Shown one piece after another: positions 1 to 7,037 of a stretch of 9,060 bases of DNA. This DNA is from Bacteroidales bacterium. Its GTDB lineage: Bacteria > Bacteroidota > Bacteroidia > Bacteroidales > Muribaculaceae. A program made the position numbers and the translations under genes. The stretch spans positions 1 through 9,060 of the forward strand of contig DXYS01000007.1 of the NCBI GenBank assembly GCA_019415705.1. The letters run 5' to 3'. The stretch's first letter is position 1; each line of letters opens with the position of its first letter. A model generated the notes under the pieces. It was given only the letters and a program-made list of their open reading frames with translations, ran no database searches and was not told the DNA's origin.

Positions 1-36
1 TCATATTAATGTATTGCTTGAGGTTTAAAGACAATA

Positions 37-44
37 CAAAAGTA
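37..44 (-). promoter_or_regulatory. possible leftward -7 promoter element at the left edge
   Basis: Read on the minus strand, the bases are TACTTTTG, an exact match to the Bacteroidota -7 consensus TAnnTTTG. It would drive transcription leftward out of the window. No convincing TTTG lies 19-21 bases upstream of it, so only half of the promoter is supported. No coding region is visible in positions 1-36, and the gene it might serve is not in view. Confidence 0.3.
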
Positions 45-125
45 CGACCGTGCGCGCCCCGAAACGCTCACATTCCGTCAGCCATGCAAATTAACACTGA
101 CTGTTAACAAATATGTAGGGGTTAT

Positions 126-148
126 GGAGGGTCGATTTTTAATCGACC
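126..148 (-). repeat. short palindromic repeat, copy A
   Basis: On the minus strand this is an 8-bp stem, GGTCGATT with AATCGACC, followed by CTCC. It has the same design as the repeats at 173-195 and 973-995: GG-N-CGATT, two spacer bases, AAATCG-N'-CC, then a C-TCC tail, where N and N' pair. Here N/N' is T/A. It lies upstream of the small secreted gene in the orientation opposite to the other two copies. It resembles a REP-like extragenic palindrome; its function is unknown. Confidence 0.7.
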
Positions 149-153
149 GTTGA

Positions 154-199
154 TTTTCAATGGCTTATCATCGGGCGATTGCAAATCGCCCCTCCCATG
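154..199 (+). repeat. short palindromic repeat, copy B, with upstream conserved arm
   Basis: The core palindrome at 173-195 has arms GGGCGATT and AATCGCCC (N/N' is G/C) followed by the CTCC tail. Its left flank, TTTCAATGG at 155-163, is repeated before copy D (953-961), and both copies are followed by CATG within one base of the tail. The repeat unit is therefore about 45 bp, longer than the palindrome alone. Right after it, 201-216 repeats the right half (TTGCAAATCGCCC then TCC) without the left arm and looks like a decayed partial copy. Confidence 0.7.
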
Positions 200-288
200 T
201 TTGCAAATCGCCCTCCATATATCGTGGCCTCACATGGGTGCCGTCGGGAAATTTTTGCAATAAAATTTGGTGGTTAGATTTTTTTTTT

Positions 289-316
289 AATTTGTGGCGA
301 GTATTTTCCACAAATT
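289..316. promoter_or_regulatory. 9-bp inverted repeat just upstream of the secreted-protein gene
   Basis: AATTTGTGG (289-297) and CCACAAATT (308-316) are perfect complements separated by 10 bases. The right arm ends 10 bases before the ATG at 327. This could be a 5' leader hairpin near the ribosome entry site or a dyad for a regulator. A run of T at 279-288 precedes it. No convincing -33/-7 pair was found for this gene: TTAATTTG at 287-294 only partly fits the consensus and its spacing to the TTTG at 266-269 is too short. Confidence 0.5.
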
Positions 317-326
317 TTAATCTGAT

Positions 327-797
327 ATGAAGACTTTCATTACAAAAACTATGCGGGTTGCTCTGATAATATGTTTTTCATTGTTATCAATAGATGCATT
401 TGCGCAGTGTGAAGAGGCGATAAAGAATTTCTACGTCACCTATATGCAGAATGTCGAAAAGTGTGACGACAAGGCAAACGAACAGTTAAAACAGGCACAC
501 ATGTCGCCCGAACTCATCGCAACGCTTGCCGAATATACCGAGCAATATGATGCCGACGCGATAATCCACGCTCAGGATGTGAACAAGTATGCCATCGAGT
601 CACTGAATATTGTGCCGATGCCCGATAACTGTTACTTGGTCAAATATAAATGGAGTCCTGACGCTCGGGAAACCCTTTTTCCGATAGAGGCCGTTTGCGA
701 GGACGGGAAATTGAAGATTTTGAATATTTTCCCCGTCGGGACAGATAACAACGGCCAAAGCTACATAAAGAAAAAGCCCGCCCCCAAAGGTAAATAA
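327..797 (+). CDS. small secreted protein, DUF3828/NTF2-like candidate
   Basis: This is a 156-residue protein with a clear export signal: basic start (MKTFITKTMR), hydrophobic stretch at about 10-21, and an AFA site before Q27, so signal peptidase I cleavage is likely after A26. Residue 28 is Cys but Q precedes it, so it is not a lipobox. The mature part has four cysteines (28, 46, 102, 124), which could form two disulfides in the periplasm. An N-terminal NFYVTYM segment, a central DADAIIHAQDV segment and a later Tyr/Trp-rich strand recall the secreted DUF3828-type, NTF2-like fold; this is pattern memory, not a search. The tail is basic (KKKPAPKGK). It stands alone between repeat-rich stretches. 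An in-frame ATG at 351 (M9) is an alternative start. The function is unknown. Confidence 0.72.
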   Translation: MKTFITKTMRVALIICFSLLSIDAFAQCEEAIKNFYVTYMQNVEKCDDKANEQLKQAHMSPELIATLAEYTEQYDADAIIHAQDVNKYAIESLNIVPMPDNCYLVKYKWSPDARETLFPIEAVCEDGKLKILNIFPVGTDNNGQSYIKKKPAPKGK

Positions 798-878
798 TAT
801 AGCGCCGGCATCTCGTTAGCTTGTTATGACATATCTCTGTACTTCAATGGGTTGAGCGCTGTGAGCACCGTTCGAAAT

Positions 879-951
879 GTAGGGACATGCCGCCATGATT
901 CGCGAATTATACATGCCGGCGCAGGCTTCGCCCGCTCTGGCATGTCGCTAC
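879..951. repeat. nested inverted repeat / long hairpin
   Basis: The outer arms 879-891 (GTAGGGACATGCC) and 939-951 (GGCATGTCGCTAC) pair at 12 of 13 positions. A second copy of ACATGCC at 911-917 can pair with the same right arm (939-945), giving a shorter hairpin whose inside also pairs: GCG 919-921 with CGC 933-935, and GGC 924-926 with GCC 930-932 around a TTC loop. A separate 10-bp palindrome, ATTCGCGAAT, lies at 898-907. The element sits between two converging transcription units and could help end transcription, but no T-run follows on either side. Confidence 0.6.
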
Positions 952-998
952 GTTTCAATGGGTTAGTACCTCGGACGATTACAAATCGTCCCTCCATG
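952..998 (+). repeat. short palindromic repeat, copy D
   Basis: The core at 973-995 has arms GGACGATT and AATCGTCC (N/N' is A/T) followed by the CTCC tail. The upstream arm TTCAATGGGTT (954-964) matches that of copy B except at one base, and occurs again at 843-853 without the palindrome. The copy ends about 28 bases from the stop codon of the minus-strand operon, so it may act as a boundary or 3'-end structure for that transcript. The rest of 798-1025 holds only the nested hairpin and no credible gene. Confidence 0.68.
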
Positions 999-1025
999 AT
1001 TGCGCCCTATATCTACCGCTGCGAT

Positions 1026-1931
1026 TCAGAATAGTCTGTCGGGGTAGACTCCATTGGCGTGGAGCTCGGCGAGGCGCTCGACGACGCCGGGGCGGTCGGC
1101 CTGATAGGTCACGCCAAACCAGCGCGAGGTCGTGTCAAGTACTTTGACTGTTGCCTCGCCCGATTTGATGAGCGCGTCGACAGCCGGCGGAATGGCCATT
1201 TCGGCCTTGGGGTGGTCGATATTGGCGTCAAGAAAGCGCTCAAACTCGCGGCGCGCCGGCCCGAAGTAGGCCGGCGTCAGCCCCCACAGATTCATCGACA
1301 CGGGCGTCATCGGGTCAAGGCTGACCTCGGCGCCGTGCTCGTCGGTGAAGACGATGTCGCCTCGGGCGTCATAGCGTATGGCGGTGCGTTCGGTGACGGT
1401 CTGCAGATAGCCGTCGGTGTCGGTGGCGCAGACGCCGCGCGAGACCGAGCCGTTGGGACTCATCGTGTTGCCGACGCGAAATCCGACCATGCAGAATTCG
1501 TCGTCGCGACGGCCGGGGCGCATCAGTTCGCGGGCTACGGCCTCAAAAGCGTCGCGCCCGTAAAAATCGTCTGAATTTATGACGACAAACGGCCGGTCAA
1601 TGGCTCCTTCGGCCATCAGCAGGGCGTGGTTTGTGCCCCAAGGCTTGGTGCGCCCCTCGGGGCAGACATACCCCTCGGGCAGCTTGTCTACAGCCTGAAA
1701 AACGACGTCGACGGGGATGTGTCCCTCGTATTTCGAAAGTATTTTGGAGCGGAAATCGTCCTCGATGTCGTGGCGGATGACGAAGACCACTTTGCCGAAT
1801 CCGGCCTGCAGCGCGTCATAAATCGAGTAGTCCATGATGGTCTCGCCGTGAGGGCCGAGGCCGTCAAGCTGCTTGATGCCGCCATAGCGGCTGCCCATGC
1901 CTGCCGCAAGGACAAACAGTATCGGCTTCAT
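1026..1931 (-). CDS. sugar-1-phosphate nucleotidyltransferase family protein
   Basis: This is a 301-residue NTP-transferase-fold enzyme expected to join a nucleoside triphosphate and a sugar-1-phosphate into an NDP-sugar plus pyrophosphate in the cytoplasm. The nucleotide-binding signature LAAGMGSRYGGIK lies at 8-20. KPWGTNHAL at 96-104 matches the usual GT-containing base/sugar loop. INSDDFYG at 118-125 supplies the metal-binding Asp, and VSMNLWGL (211-218) sits where the family has its sugar-contact strand. It is the last gene of the galK-galM operon. I chose the ATG at 1931, which shares one base with the galM stop (TGATG); a GTG at 1934 would add one residue. This points to translational coupling. 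The true sugar and nucleotide cannot be read from sequence; the context suggests galactose-1-phosphate. Family assignment is firm, substrate is not. Confidence 0.88.
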   Translation of the reverse strand: MKPILFVLAAGMGSRYGGIKQLDGLGPHGETIMDYSIYDALQAGFGKVVFVIRHDIEDDFRSKILSKYEGHIPVDVVFQAVDKLPEGYVCPEGRTKPWGTNHALLMAEGAIDRPFVVINSDDFYGRDAFEAVARELMRPGRRDDEFCMVGFRVGNTMSPNGSVSRGVCATDTDGYLQTVTERTAIRYDARGDIVFTDEHGAEVSLDPMTPVSMNLWGLTPAYFGPARREFERFLDANIDHPKAEMAIPPAVDALIKSGEATVKVLDTTSRWFGVTYQADRPGVVERLAELHANGVYPDRLF

Positions 1932-2977
1932 CACTCGGCGAAGAATCTGAATGTTATATGACGCTCATATTTCTCGCCCGGCTCTAAGCGGGTCGAGGGG
2001 AATTCGGGGCGGTTGGGCGCGTCGGGCATGTCCTGACACTCGATGGCCACGCCGCCGTAGTCGTCATAGTCCTTGCCGCCTTTGGCACGCGGCGAGCCTT
2101 TGAGCCAGTTGCCGGTATAGACCTGAGCTGCAGGCTGGTCGGTCGAAATCTCGAGTGCACGGCCGCTCTGCGGGTCAACGAGTTTGGCCACTGCGCGCAT
2201 CACACCGGGACGGTAGCCGTCGACAACCCAGCAGTTGTCATAGCCCTTGCCGTAGTTGAGCGCGGTGAAGTCGGCCTTGAGGTCGCGGCCGATGGGGTGG
2301 GGCGCGGTGAAGTCCATCGGCGTGCCGGCCACGGGGGCAATCTCGCCCGTTGGGATGAGGGTCTCGTCGGTGGGCAGGTAGTGAGAGCATGCGAGCTCGA
2401 GGATGTGGTCTCCGACGAAGCCCGAGTCGTGGCCGCCGAGGTTGAAATATGCGTGGTTGGTCAGATTGACAACGGTCGGGGCGTCTGTCTCGGCCTCCAG
2501 TTTGACCTCCAAACGGTTGTCGTCGGTCCAGCGGTAGGTGACGGCGGCGGTCAGTGTGCCGGGATAGCCTTCCTCGCCGTCTGCGCTGACGCGGGTGAAA
2601 CGGACGGTGTCTGCGGCGGTTTGTTCCGCGTTCCACAGGCGGTTCATGAAGCCCGTCGGACCGCCGTGCAGCGTGTTCGGGCCGTTGTTGATTGACAGTT
2701 TGTACTCCTTGCCGTCGAGCGTGAAAAGTCCGCGGGCTATGCGGTTGGCGTAGCGTCCGGGCACCTTGCCCATGCAGGGGCCGTCGCCCATGTAGTCGGC
2801 CGGATTCTCATAACCGAGGGCCACATCGGCTTGCCGTCCGTCGCGGTCGGCCACGATGACGCTGATTATGCCGGCGCCAAGATTTGACAGTGTGACTTTT
2901 TCGCCGCGCGAGTTGGTGAGTGTGTATAGCTTGATATCGCCGCATGGCGATTTGACTGTTTTTGTTTCGATTGACAT
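1931..2977 (-). CDS. galM: aldose 1-epimerase (galactose mutarotase)
   Basis: This 348-residue enzyme interconverts the beta and alpha anomers of galactose and feeds alpha-D-galactose to galactokinase. The residues expected for catalysis are all present: His104 in NTLHGG, His175 in NLTNHAYFNLGG, and Glu313 in GVAIECQ. His104 and His175 have the same numbers as in E. coli GalM, and Glu313 is close to its Glu309. The beta-sandwich family motifs NRIARG (78-83) and PNRPEFPS (321-328) are also there. No signal peptide is seen, so it is probably cytoplasmic. The start ATG lies 21 bases after the galK stop, and its own stop overlaps the start of the nucleotidyltransferase, so it is the middle gene of a three-gene operon. 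Confidence 0.96.
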   Translation of the reverse strand: MSIETKTVKSPCGDIKLYTLTNSRGEKVTLSNLGAGIISVIVADRDGRQADVALGYENPADYMGDGPCMGKVPGRYANRIARGLFTLDGKEYKLSINNGPNTLHGGPTGFMNRLWNAEQTAADTVRFTRVSADGEEGYPGTLTAAVTYRWTDDNRLEVKLEAETDAPTVVNLTNHAYFNLGGHDSGFVGDHILELACSHYLPTDETLIPTGEIAPVAGTPMDFTAPHPIGRDLKADFTALNYGKGYDNCWVVDGYRPGVMRAVAKLVDPQSGRALEISTDQPAAQVYTGNWLKGSPRAKGGKDYDDYGGVAIECQDMPDAPNRPEFPSTRLEPGEKYERHITFRFFAE

Positions 2978-2998
2978 TTTATGCTGAATGATTGATGG

Positions 2999-4138
<1,140 letters not shown>

Positions 4139-4177
4139 GGTCGTGCTTATGTTATGTGATAGAAGAAAGATTTTATG

Positions 4178-4185
4178 CAAACATA
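4178..4185 (-). promoter_or_regulatory. -7 promoter element for the galK operon
   Basis: Read on the minus strand the bases are TATGTTTG, matching TAnnTTTG. It lies 39 bases upstream of the galK ATG, leaving a short AT-rich leader. No good TTTG is found 19-21 bases further upstream, where the divergent promoter's -7 element sits, so the -33 part is weak. No Shine-Dalgarno precedes galK. Confidence 0.5.
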
Positions 4186-4207
4186 CAAAATTCTCGATAA
4201 AATTCGC

Positions 4208-4215
4208 TAAGTTTG
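4208..4215 (+). promoter_or_regulatory. -7 promoter element for the aminopeptidase operon
   Basis: TAAGTTTG matches TAnnTTTG and ends 21 bases before the ATG at 4237, a normal leader length. The expected -33 position (about 4183-4188) has no TTTG and overlaps the divergent galK -7 element. The leader is A-rich (ACTAAAATATAAAATA) with no Shine-Dalgarno. Confidence 0.5.
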
Positions 4216-4236
4216 CATTAACTAAAATATAAAATA

Positions 4237-6021
4237 ATGAAAGAGAATATTCCCGCACGTCTTGACGCCCTGCGCGCCGAGATGAAGAAATCGGGCATCG
4301 ACGCCGCCATCATCCCGCAGGCCGATGCACACATGAGTGAATATCTTGCCTCATACTGGCAGGCTCGCCGCTGGCTTAGCGGTTTCACCGGCTCGGCCGG
4401 AGACCTTGTTGTCACAGCCGACAAGGCTCTTCTTTGGACTGATTCGCGCTACTTCCTGCAGGCTGCCGCACAGCTCGAAGGCACCGGTATCGAACTGATG
4501 AAAGACGGCCTCGAGACCACACCGACCATCGCCGGCTGGCTCTGCGCAAATCTCTCAAAAGGCACGAACGTCGGTGTCGACGGTCTCCTTTTCTCTGTTA
4601 CTCAAGCCGAAAGCCTCCGCGCCACACTCGGCTTGCACTCTATAGCCATGAAGACAGATTTCCGTCCGCTTGACGCCATCTGGACTGACCGTCCCGCCCT
4701 GCCCGACTGCAAAATCTTCGTCCACGACATAAAATTCGCCGGCCGCTCAGCCGCCGACAAGATTGCCGACGTGCTCGCCGAGACCGCTGACCAACAGGCT
4801 GACGCTATCTTCATCTCGGCCCTCGACGAGATAGCTTGGACGCTCAACATCCGCAGCCGCGACGTCACCTATAACCCCGTCGTCACCTCATTCTTATATA
4901 TATCGCCCGCCGGCTCAACCCTCTATGTCGACCCGTCGAAACTCACCGACGAGGTTGTCAGCTATCTCAAGGGTCAGGGCGTGGCCGTCGCTCCTTACGC
5001 CGGCGCTCTGTCGGCCCTCGCGGCTCTGCCCGAAGATGTCAGAGTGCTCATCGAGCCGGGTCGCACGGCTGAGGCCATACGTGTTGCCCTCGGCGGACGC
5101 GCCGTGCTCGGCGTATCGCCCGTCGCCATCATGAAGTCGTGCAAGAACGCCGTGCAGATAGCCGGCATCAAAGACGCCATGCTCCGCGACGGTGTCGCCC
5201 TCGTGCACTCATTTATGGAAATCGAGCGCCGTGTCGCATCCGGCGACAAGCTCATGGAGACCGAGGTGGCCGAAATTTTGCGCAAATACCGCAGCCGCGG
5301 CGAGCACTACTTCGACGAGAGCTTCGGCACCATTGCCGGCTACGGCCCCCACGGAGCCATTGTCCACTACGAGGCCGACGCCGAGTCTGACGCTCAGATT
5401 CACGCCTCAAACCTGCTGCTCGTCGACTCGGGCGCACAATATCTCGATGGCACCACCGACATCACCCGTACGGTCTGCCTCGGCACACCGACCGACGACG
5501 AGCGCCGCGACTTCACCCTCGTCATGAAAGGCCACATCGCTATGGCACAGATGATTTTCCCTTCAGGCACATGCGGCGCGCAGATTGACGTCATCGCCCG
5601 CCAGTATCTCTGGAAAGAAGGCCTGAGCTATCTCCACGGCACAGGCCACGGTGTGGGCCACTTCCTCAATGTCCATGAAGGTCCGCAGCGTGTCGCGCTC
5701 AACATTTCGACCGTACCTTTCCGCCCCGGCATGCTCACCTCCAACGAGCCCGGTCTCTACCGCGAAGGCATCCACGGCATCCGCTGCGAAAACCTCGTGC
5801 TCTGTGTCCCGGCCATGGAAACCGAGTTCGGACGTTTCCTCAAATTCGAGACTGTCACGCTCTTCCCGTTTGACCGCAAGCTCTTCGACCTCAGCCTCAT
5901 GACTGAAAACGAAATCGCATGGCTCAACGCTTACCACGAGCGCGTATATAAGACACTTGTCCCCGCTCTCGACGCCGAGGCTCAGGCTTGGCTCAAAGAG
6001 CGCACAGCACCCCTGAAATAA
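4237..6021 (+). CDS. Xaa-Pro aminopeptidase (M24B, long form)
   Basis: This 594-residue metallopeptidase releases N-terminal residues that precede proline. It is the long three-domain type, like eukaryotic cytosolic aminopeptidase P (about 620 residues) rather than the shorter E. coli PepP. Two creatinase-like N-terminal domains span roughly 5-150 and 160-310, and the pita-bread catalytic domain about 310-540. All five metal ligands are visible: Asp397 (LVDSGAQYLDG), Asp408 (TTDITRT), His471 (HGTGHGVGH), Glu504 (SNEPGLY) and Glu518 (IRCENLVL). The Asp-Asp and Glu-Glu spacings of 11 and 14 match human XPNPEP1. A C-terminal M24 extension (about 540-594) is present. No signal peptide, so cytoplasmic; probably recycles proline-containing peptides. 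The next gene starts 16 bases after the stop, so the two are likely co-transcribed. Its coding sequence is strongly GC-rich. Confidence 0.95.
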   Translation: MKENIPARLDALRAEMKKSGIDAAIIPQADAHMSEYLASYWQARRWLSGFTGSAGDLVVTADKALLWTDSRYFLQAAAQLEGTGIELMKDGLETTPTIAGWLCANLSKGTNVGVDGLLFSVTQAESLRATLGLHSIAMKTDFRPLDAIWTDRPALPDCKIFVHDIKFAGRSAADKIADVLAETADQQADAIFISALDEIAWTLNIRSRDVTYNPVVTSFLYISPAGSTLYVDPSKLTDEVVSYLKGQGVAVAPYAGALSALAALPEDVRVLIEPGRTAEAIRVALGGRAVLGVSPVAIMKSCKNAVQIAGIKDAMLRDGVALVHSFMEIERRVASGDKLMETEVAEILRKYRSRGEHYFDESFGTIAGYGPHGAIVHYEADAESDAQIHASNLLLVDSGAQYLDGTTDITRTVCLGTPTDDERRDFTLVMKGHIAMAQMIFPSGTCGAQIDVIARQYLWKEGLSYLHGTGHGVGHFLNVHEGPQRVALNISTVPFRPGMLTSNEPGLYREGIHGIRCENLVLCVPAMETEFGRFLKFETVTLFPFDRKLFDLSLMTENEIAWLNAYHERVYKTLVPALDAEAQAWLKERTAPLK

Positions 6022-6037
6022 CAAACCGTTTCAAAAC

Positions 6038-6571
6038 ATGGCTTATATAATACCCGTCAGAGGCTTTGACCCTGTCATCGGACGCGACTGCTTCCTCGCT
6101 GTCAATGCCACAGTCATAGGCGACGTCGTCATGGGCGACGAATGTAGCATCTGGTTCAACACCGTCCTTCGCGGCGATGTCAATTCAATCCGCATCGGCA
6201 ACCGTGTCAACATACAGGACGGCTCGGTACTGCACACACTCTATCAGAAGTCTACTATTGAAATCGGCGACGACGTCTCCATCGGCCACAACGTCACCAT
6301 CCACGGCGCCAAAATTCATGATCTCGCCCTCATAGGCATGGGCGCCGTCGTCATGGACGACGCCGAGGTAGGGGAGGGCGCCATCGTGGCTGCCGGGTCC
6401 GTCGTGCTTTCACGTACCAAAATCGGCCCTAACGAACTGTGGGCCGGTGCTCCCGCCAAGTTCGTCAAGATGGTCGACCCGGCTCAGAGTGCCGAAATCA
6501 ACCGCAAGATTGCCCGTAATTACCTCATGTATTCCAAGTGGTATGACGAGGGCGCTGACAATCCCGAGTAA
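6038..6571 (+). CDS. gamma-class carbonic anhydrase family protein
   Basis: This 177-residue left-handed beta-helix protein is built from hexapeptide repeats across about 10-130, with a C-terminal helix (148-170). Gamma-class carbonic anhydrases are trimers that interconvert CO2 and bicarbonate, with the metal held between subunits. The three metal-ligand histidines are present: His66 (GSVLHT), His84 (IGHNV) and His89 (TIHG), with the same 5-residue spacing as His117/His122 of Cam. Arg46 and Asp48 (RGDVN), and Gln60/Asp61, also match Cam. The acidic loop of true Cam is absent, as in the CamH/YrdA-type subgroup, whose members do not all show activity. It lies 16 bases downstream of the aminopeptidase, second in that operon, and is followed by a terminator. 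The functional link between the two is unclear. Confidence 0.9.
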   Translation: MAYIIPVRGFDPVIGRDCFLAVNATVIGDVVMGDECSIWFNTVLRGDVNSIRIGNRVNIQDGSVLHTLYQKSTIEIGDDVSIGHNVTIHGAKIHDLALIGMGAVVMDDAEVGEGAIVAAGSVVLSRTKIGPNELWAGAPAKFVKMVDPAQSAEINRKIARNYLMYSKWYDEGADNPE

Positions 6572-6598
6572 ACCATTTTTAGATAGAGAAATACTGAT

Positions 6599-6644
6599 TA
6601 TGCCGGTCGGTGGTCGTAAACAACCGTGACCGGCATATTTTTTC
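6599..6644 (+). terminator. intrinsic terminator after the carbonic anhydrase gene
   Basis: Arms TATGCCGGTC (6599-6608) and GACCGGCATA (6628-6637) form a perfect 10-bp stem. The loop can pair further (GGT 6612-6614 with ACC 6623-6625). A run of T at 6638-6643 follows directly. It closes the aminopeptidase-carbonic anhydrase operon and separates it from rpsU. Confidence 0.85.
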
Positions 6645-6666
6645 AATTTATTTTGAGTCTAAAAGT

Positions 6667-6697
6667 TTTGCCATGTAAAAAACAATTCTTAATTTTG
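6667..6697 (+). promoter_or_regulatory. consensus Bacteroidota promoter for rpsU
   Basis: TTTG at 6667-6670 and TAATTTTG at 6690-6697 are exact -33 and -7 matches separated by 19 bases, the ideal spacing for the primary sigma factor of this phylum. Transcription should start near 6702, giving an AT-rich leader of about 50 bases to the rpsU ATG. Confidence 0.85.
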
Positions 6698-6752
6698 CCC
6701 CGCAAAACAGACATGCATATTTAAACAAAAATCAAATATATAACACTTTAAT

Positions 6753-6944
6753 ATGATTATCGTACAAGTAAAAGAAGGCGAAAACATCGAAAGAGCTCTC
6801 AAAAAATTCAAAAGAAAATTTGAAAAAACCGGCATCGTTAAAGAACTGCGCAGCCGTCAGGCATTCCAGAAGCCCTCTGTGACAAACCGCAAGAAAATGA
6901 TGAAAGCGGTTTATGTTCAGAAACTTCGCTCTGTTGAGGATTAA
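6753..6944 (+). CDS. rpsU: 30S ribosomal protein bS21
   Basis: This 63-residue, strongly basic protein fits bS21 in length and pattern: an N-terminal MIIVQVKEGENIERALKKFKR, the conserved FEKTGIVKELRSRQ segment (27-40), and a basic C-terminal helix. bS21 sits on the 30S platform near the 3' end of 16S rRNA. In Bacteroidota, structural work on Flavobacterium johnsoniae showed that bS21 with bS18 and bS6 hides the anti-Shine-Dalgarno. The leader (AAACACTT-like AT-rich sequence before ATG) has no Shine-Dalgarno here. It has its own strong promoter and is followed, after 93 bases with another promoter, by the recombinase gene and hpf. Confidence 0.97.
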   Translation: MIIVQVKEGENIERALKKFKRKFEKTGIVKELRSRQAFQKPSVTNRKKMMKAVYVQKLRSVED

Positions 6945-6969
6945 TTTCCTTTAAATTCATCCTTTTTTA

Positions 6970-7001
6970 TTTGGAAGACTAAAAAGGTTTGACTATCTTC
7001 G
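6970..7001 (+). promoter_or_regulatory. promoter for the recombinase-hpf operon
   Basis: TTTG at 6970-6973 is a full -33 match. TATCTTCG at 6994-7001, 20 bases later, matches TAnnTTTG except at one position. Start would be near 7006, about 30 bases before the ATG at 7038. A weak A/T-rich stem, CCTTTTT (6961-6967) with AAAAAGG (6981-6987), overlaps it and could slow transcripts leaving rpsU, but it is not a convincing terminator. Confidence 0.7.
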
Positions 7002-7037
7002 CCTCAGGCCGTCACAATAACGCCGGCAGCAAAGGCG

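Noticed and set aside
852..1034. Open frame of 60 codons on the plus strand
   Set aside because: It runs through the nested hairpin and palindromic repeat, has no family pattern, and overlaps the end of the nucleotidyltransferase gene.
1059..1574. 171-codon frame antisense to the nucleotidyltransferase
   Set aside because: It is a shadow produced by GC-rich codons; the opposite strand has clear enzyme motifs.
1932..1934. GTG start one codon upstream for the nucleotidyltransferase
   Set aside because: The ATG at 1931 forms a normal TGATG stop/start overlap with galM; GTG is possible but changes only one residue.
4139..4258. 40-codon N-terminal extension of galactokinase
   Set aside because: It covers the AT-rich divergent promoter region and overlaps the aminopeptidase start, and the family N-terminus matches the internal ATG at 4138.
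5563..6024. 153-codon frame antisense to the aminopeptidase
   Set aside because: It lies opposite the conserved metal-binding region and has no promoter or recognisable domain.
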